DNA from: Amia ocellicauda
Lineage: Eukaryota > Chordata > Actinopteri > Amiiformes > Amiidae
Reading direction: 5' to 3'
Assembly (NCBI RefSeq): GCF_036373705.1
Contig: NC_089853.1
Coordinates: 8,394,905-8,458,904, forward strand
DNA: 64,000 nucleotides
Within the stretch, counting starts at the first letter, position 1; each line of letters opens with the position of its first letter. This document shows, piece after piece, positions 54,055-64,000 of the stretch. The translations under genes were made by a program, and so were the position numbers. Below the pieces are notes generated by a model. That model saw nothing but the letters and a program-made list of their open reading frames with translations, was not told where the DNA came from and did not search any database.

Positions 54055-57000
54055 CACGACACAGTGCTATACTTCCTGTTGTTTCTACCCTGCTTGCATC
54101 GAACTATTGTGGGCGTTCGTTCTGTCTGAATCCACACATGTATTGTTGACACAGATTAAAACTGAATACAAAGGTGCAGCAGCAGTTTGAAGCGAAGGGA
54201 GAATGACAGTCATGTTTAGTAACCATGCCAAGTGGTGATTCTAGTCTTTGCGCACATATTGAATCAATATTTGGATTCCAGTTAGTGCCTTAGGTTCCTG
54301 GTATTTATAATCCACTGAGAGTTAAGGCATTTTCTGCCAGAAATTTCTGGGGGTCCTACAGCTAGTCTGAGCTTTCATTAAAACCATTGTGCGGAATTAC
54401 AGCTCAGCCTTATGGGAAAGTCATTGTGCTATAAATCATTGACTATGAAAAAATGACTTATTTTGGGATGTCATTAATAGCCTCTTACTTTACACTAGTG
54501 TTGTAACCCGCAGGTTTCTACACACTTATTTACTTGAAGGAAATAGTCAATTAACCTTTTTTTCTTTTCCATTGGGCAAATTAAAACTTTAAAACATAGA
54601 AGGATTATTTGATAGTCTTAAAAATAGAAAAAAGGCAGTCTAACCTCTGAATTAATAAGGAAGACCACTATGGATGAAACACAGATGTGGAATCTTAGGC
54701 TGTTCTTGCTATAATTATGTTTTTTTAACACAAATCTGCTTTTCCAGATTTTTATGTAAAATTTGATTTAACAATCTAATTTGTTTTAAAGCATGTAAAG
54801 CACCATATATTTTTGCAGCTTTGCATAATTCATTCTTTTGGTGAAAAATATAAGCTACATTCACTTGTAATGAAAAAAACATAGTTTCTGCTGTCTGTCA
54901 AAAACTGTAAATACAATGAGCTGTAATAATAATAATACTAAAAGAGCAGTGTTTCCATTAAATTAACAAAAAATGTTCCAGGGTGTATTACTATTCCTTT
55001 TTGGCATGTAACAAATATGATGGTTAAGCATTGCTGTAGATACTAATGTATAATGTTAAACATTTTTATGTACTGTACATCTTAGTTATATTTTGCAGAA
55101 CAGTTGGTTAAGAAATAACATACAATTTGAGAAGAGCAACACAATTGGCTCTCGATGTTTTGTGATTCTTTTAAATCATGAACTGGTACTTCTGAATTGT
55201 TCCATTGGTACTTGAGTCAATACTCAATACTCTGACTTTCATTCTGATTTCTTTTCATGAAATAGCATGTGGAATCCACAAAATAAATCTAGTTGATTGC
55301 TGGAAGAGGAGGAAAAAAAACAGTGAAATGATGGTTTTCCATAGCAATTGGAAACTTGTGCAAGAATTGTGTTTACAGGCATGATCAGACGAGATGCATA
55401 AATCTCTGGAGTTCATTTAGAATGCAGCCATTCTAATTTTTCCAAGATGCATTAGACATTTATAACAGTAGCATAATAGCTATAGAGGGAATGGAATGTG
55501 TTTGTTCATATAGGAAAATTACCTGTAATAAATGGAATCAGTTTACATTAATTGAGATCCATTTGATCCCAAATAAAAGGAGAGAAGCCTACAAAAGAGA
55601 GAGGGCCAGCAGGGAGAAACACCTACACTTAAAAGGAGAAATTGACAGGAACTAGCAATTATTGAACACTGTACTTTTCAGCTAAGAAGGTGAGTTGCTT
55701 TCACAAGATATAGGACACCAATAAGTGGCGGGTCACTAAGCTTGCAGTCCTTAGCAGCTTAAGAATCCAAGGATTACTTCAAGCATTTTATGGAGAGAGC
55801 AAGAAGAAAAGTATTTACCACATGTTATGGACAACCCCCAACCCTGGCATGTTGTCGTCACTGGTGGCTTAATCCGTGAGGCTTGCAAGAATTCAAACGG
55901 TTGATGTGCCAACCTGTCCACTTCTCTGCCTGCCTGACTGACTGGGAGAGCTTCAAAACCACAGTCTCCTGATCACCTGGGACCACCCCTGAAGCCTTCA
56001 GTCTGTGTTGATAATACATATTGCGGTCGTTTATTTTGAAGGGAGAAAATAGTGCTTGGAATTAGTTGATGTCTGTGTAAAGTGTGTATCAAAAGAGTTA
56101 TGTTGTTATGGTCACAGCACTTGAATGAGTGTCAACTGGCCAAGAATCAACAAAGCACTCGTAATTTCATGACCCAAAGATCGCCCCCAATAATCCCAGT
56201 GCTCTCTCCCAGTGATGCTCACCACAGATTTCACTTGACTCCTGCCTTTCCCAAGGTTAGGGGAACCAGGGGCTAGAATTTAAAGATGAGCTGGAAAGGA
56301 GTTAAAGACGAAGCTGGCAGGGTAGGAAATTCCCGACTTTCGATTGAAATGAAGATCTATGTCCTTGCAGTCGTCTGAAACAGGAAATTGCTGACAGAAG
56401 GAATGCAGGCTCCCTCCTCCATCTGTCTTTAGAGAAGTCCAAAGGCAGAGTTCACCTCTCTCCTTCACTCTCTCTCTCGCCCGCTCTTTCAGACAACAAC
56501 TTTCTGTAAACAAGCGGCTTTTACCATGCCCTCCTCCATTGCTGTATTTAACTAGATTTACACTGAACTCTCAATAAAACCAAAATATGCTTTTCCTTAA
56601 AAAAAGATGAAGTAAATAAAGGAGAGCCAACATCTTGACTTTTTCACTTTTTCCCACATTTTTGCCACCCATTGATTTGGAAGGGGAAAACTGAAAAAGT
56701 GAAACAGTACATGACCCTTGCAAGTGAAGCAGTGGACGTAATAATGTGACTTTAAAGCTTACATTGGAATAAATGCAGTCTACAGTAGAGGTTGAATGAA
56801 TCCCTAGTATGTAGATGGAAGGACTGTTTTGTTTGAAGATTGCTAAAACTAAGGGAAATATCCTACATCTTAATTTCACCTCTCGTACCCACATCAGTAG
56901 TGTGTGGTGTATATAATCCTTCTTAACATTTAGCCTATAGGAAAAGAACAAGAGAATGCAAAAATGACATTTGATGGTGAATATTGTTAACTTTCCTCTG

Positions 57001-58327
57001 AAATAAAATGCAAAGAGAAGAAAAAAGGTTAATTAATGTTGGTTATCTTGTTAAATGTTAACAAGACATATTAATTAGAGGCTATATTTTATCTTCTGTC
57101 TTATGTTAAATTAGAAGATTCCCCATAGACAATTATTTCAGCTTTATATAACATGCCTAAGAGAGCCATATCCAAGGACTAAATGTAAGAAGACCGTAAT
57201 GATAATAATCATGATCATAAAATCTTGACCAAACAACGTAATTCTTAAATAACATAAACTGTGCATGTATGACAATGTGTTGAGTAAACTTTGCTGTTCA
57301 TAGAAGCTGTTTTTATTTCGAGCGGCCTGGTCAGACGATGGCAGGGAAGGGCTCTCATAATATTTAGTTTAAGCCATACAGATTCTGAGCGCTGAAACCA
57401 CAATTCTCCAGCGCGGCTTGTAAAGCTAATATCTGTAATAAAAACACAGCGAGCCATTTTCATGGTTTTCTAGGTGCATACATACATGGGAAAAAGTAAT
57501 CATTCTTTAATGAGCCAAGAGCATAGCCCCCTCTCTGTTAATCTTGGCTCTCCCAATCAAACAGACCAGGATATGCAAAGCATTCCTATTTTAAAAGTAC
57601 TGGGTGTCTCTTTCTCCTTTCTTTGGCCCTGCACAGTGTATGCAAAACATTTGGCCAACATTCAGATTTACGGCATCTCATGAAACGAACAGTGATTTAA
57701 AAGCCACCTCGTAATTACCGTTGGCCCTGCTGTGTCATTTATTTTATTTCTCAATTACAGCTTCAGTGTTTTTTTATAATGTATTAGGCAGCATTGCTAA
57801 GATATTAGCTTTTCTTTAGTCCCCCCCTCCAAATGATTACAATCAGATGTATATCTCTGCAATCATAATACAGAAATACTTTCTGAAGTTTTCTGGCAAC
57901 AGAAGAGATTTGCATTTTTTCAGGCAGGTTGTATTTCTTTATTGTGGTAATCACAAATTGGTTTCTATTAATTTATTTTGGTAGTAAAGTTAATTTCTCA
58001 CAGTGAGATTTACAGCAATAGCAAAGGGTTAAGTTTTGTGCAATTTTATTTACTTTTTAGATTCCCTTATTGACACCATTTACCAATGCCGTGTGCGATT
58101 TGAAGGACTTGGACTTAGCCACCACTGAACGGGATATTTTACAAAGCCCTGTTTCTGAAAGGTTTAAGGTTCATATTTGCCCACAGTGACTTTTATTTGC
58201 CCTAATGATGCCAGACTTTATATTGTGGGATTTGGCACATTTACCTATTTTCCCCTTAGGCTAATGAACCCTATTTCTTCTTCTGGGGAGATACAGGTGA
58301 GCGGGACGACTGAGGGCTGGGGCGACA

Positions 58328-58401
58328 ATGACTGCCAACAAGAATGCCAAAGCTGCCCCCCGAGCAGGAGGGAGTAAAGTGCCCCGAGACATCCCTGAAA
58401 G
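58328..58401 (+). CDS. dennd2b: DENN domain-containing protein 2B, first coding exon (gene continues to the right)
   Basis: The exon runs 58297-58401: acceptor GATACAG, 31 nt of 5' UTR, then ATG and 24 codons plus 2 nt before AAAG|GTATGA. It encodes MTANKNAKAAPRAGGSKVPR and then DIPE. This aligns with the human DENND2B (ST5) N terminus MTMTANKNSS followed by GAGGTKAPR. Gene order and orientation (divergent from AKIP1) support it. DENND2B is a Rab GEF (Rab13, Rab10) tied to MAPK signalling and tumour suppression. The DENN domain lies in later exons outside this window; the next exon was not found up to 64,000. Confidence 0.82.
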
Positions 58402-59183
58402 GTATGATCTGGGATTTATAGAAAAAATCATAAGGACCTGCACAGATGATGATCATGATTATTATGAAAATAAAGACTACCCACAGCAACAACAACAACA
58501 ATCACTAATAATATGAATATGAATAATAGCATCTCACATGCACTTCACTGCCATTGAAGCAAAGGCTCTAGGTGCAGAAATAATAATAATACATATAAAT
58601 AATAATAAATAATACATATAACTCGTGCTATAAAGTATTCTGAAAATATTAATAATAATTTTGATTTGTAGCATTCTACTATAAAAATAATGCAAGTTAT
58701 ACTTAATTGTCAGGTAAGCGCAAATTGTGCTACTCTTCATCAGATCTGGAAAGCTAAAACTCGAGTTGGCACAGGGAGTTAATTTAAACATGCAGTTTTC
58801 TTCTACCAGAAAGACTCTGGTAGGACACTTGAACCATGTTTACCCTTACCATTCTGTATATAGAAGACAATATTTGGATTATCTCTTTGCCCATGATGTA
58901 AACACAATCTGAAAGTGTGTTGTCCTGTTTTATTTTCCACAAAATAAAACATTGCATTATATTGACCTTTAAATGTGATATGAAGGGACACTTTTGAAAT
59001 AAACAGCAATTCAAAAACACACTAGAGAAGATTGAAGCTGTAGCTTTCCAATGACATTCCTTATTGCTTTTCTCTTGTTTCCAATTGAGTTCTGACTCTG
59101 CTGTAATCCAGGTATTGATAACAATCAGCATTTTACATTTTAGGTGTGATAGGGAGCAATAGCTAAGTAACTCCTTGTTTAAA

Positions 59184-60733
59184 CACACACACGACACAAT
59201 TGTCATAATTTTGGCTCTGTACGCCACCACAATGGATTTGAAAGGAAACTATCAAGATGTGCTTTAAGTGTAGACTTTCATTTTTAATTTGAGGGTAGTT
59301 ACATCCACATTTTAGGTGCCCCCCCTATTTTAGGGGCTCAAAAGTATTTGGACAAACTAACATAATCATGATTTAAATTGTGAGTTTCAATACTTGGTTG
59401 CAAATCCTTTGCAGTCAATGACTGCCTGAAGTCTGAAACCCATAGACATCACCAGATGCTGGGTTTCTTCCCTGGTGATTCTCTGCCAGGTCTGTACTGC
59501 AGCTGTCTTTAGTTTTGCCTTCAGCAAGTGAAATGCTGCTCAATTGGATTCAGGTCAGGTGATTGACTTGGCCATTGCAGAACATTCCACTTCTTCGCCT
59601 TAAAAAAAGTCTTGTGTTGCTTTCGCAGTATGCTTTGGGTCATTGTCCATCTGCACTGTGAAGTGCCGTTCATATAGTTTTTGAAGCATTTGGCTGAATC
59701 TGAGAAGATAATATAGCCCTGAACACTTCAGAATTCATCCTGCTGCTTTTGTCAGGAGTCACATCATCAATAAATACAAAGGAACCAGTTCCCTTGGCAG
59801 CCATACATGCCCATGTCATAACATGCTTCACAGGTGAGTTGGTATGCTTGGGATCATGAGCAGTTCCTTCCCTTCTCCATACTCTTCTCTTCCCATAATT
59901 CTGGTACAAGTTAATCTTTTTCTAATCTGTCCATAGGATGTTGTTCCAGAACTTTGCGGAGTTCTTCAGATGTTTTGTGGCAAACTCTAATCTGTTCTTC
60001 CTGTTTTGGGGGCTTACCAATGGTTTACATCTTGTGGTAAACCCTCTGTATTTACTTGGGTGAAGTCTTGTCTTGATTGTTGACTTTGACACAGATACGC
60101 CTACCTCCTGGAGGGTGTTCTTGATCTGGCCAACTGTTGTGAAGGGGTTTTTCATCTTCAGGGAAATAATTCTTCTGTCATCCACCACAGTTGTTTTCTG
60201 TGGTCTTCCAGGCCTTTTGGTGTTACTGAGCTCACCAGTGCATTGTTTCTTTTTAAGAATGTACCAATTAGTTGATTTGGCCACACCTAATGTTTTTGTT
60301 CTCTCTCTGATTGGTTTGTTCTGATTTCTCAGCCTAATGATGTCTTGCTTCACTCACAGTGGCAGCTCTTTGGACTTCATATTGAGGGTTAACAGCAACA
60401 GATTCCAAATGCAAATGCCACACTTGAAATCAAATTTAGACCTTTTATCTGCTTACCTGTAATTGAACTAATGAGGTAATAACACACACCTGGACATTGA
60501 ACAGCTGAGACAGCTGAGCATCCAATTACTTTTGAGCCCCTAAAATTGGGGGGACCACATAGGTGTAATTCCTACATCGTTCACCCAATGTGGCTGTAAC
60601 TACTCTCAAATTCAAGATGAAAGTCTACAATTAAAGCGGATCTTGATTGTTTCCTTTCAAGTCCATTGTGGTGGCGAACAGAGCCAAAATGATGACCATT
60701 GTGTCACTGTCCAAATATTTATGGACCTAACGG
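59184..60733 (-). mobile_element. Degraded Tc1-like transposon with long inverted repeats
   Basis: Terminal inverted repeats of roughly 200 bp (ttggctctgtacgccaccac on the left, its near-complement near 60,660). The left outer end seems to lack about 30 bp (tttatggacctaac is present only on the right). The - strand holds a broken transposase. The whole element is flanked on its right by another Tc1 end. Confidence 0.8.
59670..60353 (-). pseudogene. Broken Tc1-like transposase
   Basis: On the - strand 60353-59922 gives the DNA-binding half (MKQDIIRLRNQNKPIRERTK, then GRPQKTT) up to NNILWTD, the first catalytic aspartate, followed by a stop. 59909-59670 continues with KRRVWRREGTAHDPKHT, WACMAAKGTGSFVFIDDV and then stops. 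The second catalytic D and the E motif are not readable, so the copy is dead. Confidence 0.8.
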
Positions 60734-60737
60734 TAAA

Positions 60738-60925
60738 TGCACTACTGGTCAAAAGTTTTAGAACACCCCCATTTTTCCAGTTTGTATTGAAATGTAAGTA
60801 GTTCAAGTTCAGTGAATAATCTGAAATGGTTCAAAGGTAAGCAGTAAACTGCCAGAGGTTAAAAATAAAAAGTTTGTTACCAAAAACTGTAACTGAAAAC
60901 TGAAAAATACTGTACATTGTACAAT
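60738..60925. mobile_element. End fragment of a third Tc1-like family
   Basis: Starts cactactggtcaaaagtttt with agaacacccccatttttcc following, a terminal sequence I recognise from fish Tc1 elements. Only one end is present, directly abutting the neighbouring Tc1 element. Confidence 0.6.
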
Positions 60926-62667
60926 GCGCACATCATTTGAAAGCTTATTCTCTTGGCTACCAGCATGTTTCATTCACAAACACATCCGATTTACAGTTTC
61001 AGTGTCGCCCACCATCATTCAGAGCCCAGGGGGTAAATGCGCAGTCTGCTCTGGGGGGAGGGGGCTCATTCAGATGGTCACAGATGACTCAGTTTCGATC
61101 AGATTTATTTGCTAATAGATTAATCCAGTATATATTATTTGATGTTCTATCAAACACAGAGAAGTTCAGATCCGATTCTGTAAGATCGTTGTGTATTAGT
61201 ACACTGTAAACAGTTTTCCATCTTGACATGTTGAGCTCTCTACATGTGTGTGTTGCTTCTACCAAAACATGGATGGTCTTGTTTTGATCAGTAGACTGTC
61301 TGGTTCCAGAATATGTCATAATTGTCAAAATTTTCTGAGATTTTGTATTCCTGCTCAGACCAAGTATCCCCCCACCACCCCAGTTCAAAATCTTGAATTT
61401 TGTGCTTGCTTTTATGTTATGTCACAATGTATAATCAAGCAATTTAAAAATGACTATTCACAACAGGATCAGCAACATATTGCATATTGTGTTACTCAGT
61501 AAAGAGGCGTAATTCACAAGGTTAGACATGCCGTTTGCCATTTAGGATTCTGAATTATGTGTCACAGCCAATTGCATCACAATGATGACATCCATGTCTG
61601 GTTCAGGACCCAGTACAGATAGTGTGTGAAAAGCTTTCAAAACAGTTAGCTCCACATCATAACTGGCTCCAGTTTTTCTACTGTGAAAGAACATCAGCTA
61701 CAGTCTCAAACCTGTTTAAGTGAGCATTTATTTTCACTTTTTCATACCTGTGTTATTGCTGGTTGGCTTCCAACTTTAAACTCTTACAGGTTACATGTTT
61801 TTCCCAGGAGCAAATATGTGAAAATTAGTCTATTCAGTCTTTTTTTCTTCTACTCACTCTCTCTATGTTTTTTCATATCTCTTCATTGCTACTTTCACCT
61901 TTTATATAATAATTACTTCTCGCATAAAAGCAAAACAAAAATATGGTTCATGAGCTTTTCAACTGTATTAGTGATCCGGGCACTGCCCTTCCTCAGGTAC
62001 AATGCATGACGTGCTAACCACTTTCAATGTGCTCTGCTGCTAAAAGGCACCAGGCAGTTATAAGGCAGGCTGAGGACAGATATAAGGAATTATATGCAGA
62101 GAGAAGGGCCCCCTTTCAACATAAACTGTACATCCCCTGAGCTAGGCTTTGTTTTGGTTATTGTACTGTGAGCTGACATTTGGCTGGTGCATTAAGGAGA
62201 CAGATGCTCTATAGCAATACTACTGCAAATAAATAAATATCCTGTGGAAACCTACCTGTTTCTTACCTGAACATGATAACCTTCCAAGTCAAGATGAAGG
62301 CTCAATATCTTAACTGCTATCTGAGCTTATGAAGTAGATATATCTGGCAAAGATCATTACTTGTAAATAAAGTTACCAGTGTCTTGCTGAACTAAGCAGG
62401 TATACATTTTTTGATTTAAAAGGAGCTGACAGTGAAAGTAAGAGCTATCCAAAATAGTTACAGTGAAGGAAAAAAGTATTTGATCCCCTGCTGATTTTGA
62501 ACTTTTGCCCACTGACAAAGAAATGATCAGTCTATAATTGTAATGGTAGGTGTATTTTAACAGTGAGAGACAGAATAACAACAAAAAAATCCAGAAAAAC
62601 GCATTTCAAAAAAGTTATAAATTGATTTGCATGTTAATGAGGGAAATAAGTATTTGACCCCTTCGAC

Positions 62668-63769
62668 TTAGTACTTGGTGGCAAAACCCTTGTTGGCAAT
62701 CACAGAGGTCAGACGTTTCTTGCAGGTGGCCACCAGATTTGCACACATCTCAGGAGGGATTTTGTCCCATTTCTCTTTGCAGATCCTCTCCAAGTCATTA
62801 AGGTTTCGAGGCTGACTTTTGGCAACTCGAACCTTCAGCTCCCTCCACAGATTTTCTATGGGATTAAGGTCTGGAGACTGGCTAGGCCACTCCAGGACCT
62901 TAATGTGCTTCTTCTTGAGCCACTCCTTTGTTGCCTTGGCTGTGTGTTTTGGGTCATTTTCTTGCTGGAATACCCATCCACGACCCATTTTCAATGCCCT
63001 GGCTGAGGGAAGGAGGTTCTCACCCAAGATTTGACAGTACATGGCCCCGTCCATCGTCCCTTTGATGCGGTGTAGTTGTCCTGTCCCCTTAGCAGAAAAA
63101 CACCCCCAATGCATAATGTTTCCACCTACATGTTTGACGGTGGGGATGGTGTTCTTGGGGTCATAGGCAGTTTTCCTCCTCCTCCAAACACGGCGAGATG
63201 ATTTGATGCCAAAAGCTCGATTTTGGTCTCATCTGACCACAACACTTTCACCCAGTTCTCCTCTGAATCATTCAGATGTTGGCAAACTTCAGACGGGCCT
63301 GTACATGTGCTTTCTTGAGCAGGGGGACCTTGCGGGCGCTGCAGGATTTCAGTCCTTCACGGCGTAGTGTGTTACAAATTGTTTTCTTGGTGACTATGGT
63401 CCCAGCTGCCTTGAGATCATTAACAAGATCCTCCCGTGTAGTTCTGGGCTGATTCCTCATCGTTCTCATGATCATTGAAACTCCACAAGGTGAGATCTTG
63501 CATGGAGCCCCAGACTGAGGGAGGCTGACAGTTATTTTGTGTTTCTTCCATTTGCGAATAATCACACCAACTGTTGTCACCTTCTCACCAAGCTGCTTGG
63601 CGATGGTCTTGTAGCCCATTCCAGCCTTGTGTAGGTCTACAATCTTGTCCCTGACATCCTTGGACAGCTCTTTGGTCTTGGCCATGGTGGAGAGTTTGGA
63701 ATCTGATTGATTGATTGCTTCTGTGGACAGGTGTCTTTTATACAGGTAACGAGCTGAGATTAGGAGCAC
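62668..63769 (-). pseudogene. Tc1-like transposase, frameshifted and catalytically altered
   Basis: The N-terminal half (about 63,685-63,272, [20 protein letters not shown]) ends at KFANI and a stop. The first catalytic motif (VLWSDE) lies in another frame near 63,235. The C-terminal half (63,160-62,668) has [39 protein letters not shown] and ends GFATKY. At least two small deletions shift the frame (near 63,275 and 63,215). The second catalytic aspartate is replaced by glutamate (QQEN, codon GAA). Spacing to the final E is the classical 34. Confidence 0.88.
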
Positions 63770-63824
63770 CCCCTTTAAGAGAGTGCTCCTAATCTCAGCT
63801 CGTTACCTGTATAAAAGACACCTG
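63728..63824. repeat. Perfect 42-bp inverted repeat (hairpin)
   Basis: Arms 63728-63769 and 63783-63824 are exact reverse complements (caggtgtcttttatacaggt, and so on) around a 13-nt spacer. It lies in the untranslated part of the Tc1-like element, between the right inverted repeat and the transposase start, so it is probably a family feature. Confidence 0.95.
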
Positions 63825-64000
63825 GGAGCCAGAAATCTTGCTGATTGATAGGGGATCAAATACTTATTTCCCTCATTAACATGCAAATCAATGTATAACT
63901 TTTTTGAAATGCGTTTTTCTGGATTTGTTGTTGTTATTCTGTCTCTCACTGTTAAAATACACCTACCATTAAAATTATAAACTGATCATTTCTTTGTCAG

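Larger units (their letters stand above)
33050..58296 (+). other. dennd2b: DENND2B intron 1 (about 25 kb)
   Basis: No recognisable protein-coding exon of another gene is seen here. The interval holds the repeats listed separately, long AT-rich single-copy-like sequence, and a few candidate alternative first exons or regulatory sites. The stretches 33.25-39.3, 39.5-41.9, 42.3-49.0 and 52.0-55.5 kb show nothing I can name beyond short simple repeats and the DR4 site at 54,039. Confidence 0.55.
58402..64000 (+). other. dennd2b: DENND2B intron 2 (incomplete)
   Basis: Contains ATT/AAT runs near 58,580-58,660, three Tc1-related elements or fragments and AT-rich filler. No further DENND2B exon recognised. 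The interval 60,925-62,460 shows no element or exon I can name. Confidence 0.55.
62462..64000 (-). mobile_element. Degraded Tc1-like transposon, running off the window edge
   Basis: The left end (cagtgaaggaaaaaagtatt, then tgatcccctgctgatt) is followed by about 200 bp. The complement of this recurs at 63,838-64,000, which stops inside the right inverted repeat (the outer about 50 bp are outside the window). The - strand has a frame-shifted transposase and a long hairpin between inverted repeat and gene. Confidence 0.88.

Noticed and set aside
56571-56951. 126-codon open frame, - strand
   Set aside because: Chance frame in intron; no similarity or supporting signals.

Overview
This is vertebrate nuclear DNA: interrupted genes with GT-AG introns, AATAAA signals, CA/GA/ATT microsatellites and many Tc1/mariner relics. 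The proteins are clear orthologues of human genes. The abundance of Tc1 elements and the intron sizes suggest a ray-finned fish; the species cannot be named from this window.

Layout, left to right. 60-4569 (+) is the 3' part of a FOXM-family forkhead gene, with an apparently intact Tc1-like element (2307-3527) in its last intron. 5835-10650 (+) is NRIP3, in seven coding exons behind a TATA box. 10.65-17.7 kb is intergenic. 17865-20516 (+) is TMEM9B in five exons. 22783-27497 (+) is a C11orf16 orthologue in eight coding exons, carrying an N-terminal von Willebrand A-like domain. 28482-29657 (-) is AKIP1 in four coding exons, tail-to-tail with C11orf16. A degraded LINE lies between AKIP1 and a GC-richer block at about 32.85-33.05 kb, the likely first non-coding exon of DENND2B (ST5). 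The first coding exon of DENND2B is at 58328-58401 (+). The 25 kb between is DENND2B intron 1, and the gene continues past the window.

The order NRIP3-TMEM9B-C11orf16-AKIP1-DENND2B, with these orientations, is that of human 11p15.4 (reversed). ASCL3, which lies between C11orf16 and TMEM9B in human, is not seen. Human has no FOXM gene at this locus; FOXM1 is on 12p13 beside NRIP2, the paralogue of NRIP3. The FOXM-like gene here may therefore be a second FOXM copy from the early vertebrate genome duplications, lost in mammals.

The genes do not form a pathway: a cell-cycle-type forkhead factor, a retropepsin-like nuclear-receptor-interacting protein, an endolysosomal membrane protein, a vWA/Tudor-like protein of unknown role, a PKA/NF-kB adaptor and a Rab GEF. 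The right third is rich in DNA transposons: two degraded Tc1 copies with recognisable transposase, two deletion derivatives and a Tc1 end fragment, a hAT-like element holding a CpG-rich insert, and a Harbinger-type MITE. All exon borders were read by eye from splice consensus, reading-frame phase and remembered protein similarity.
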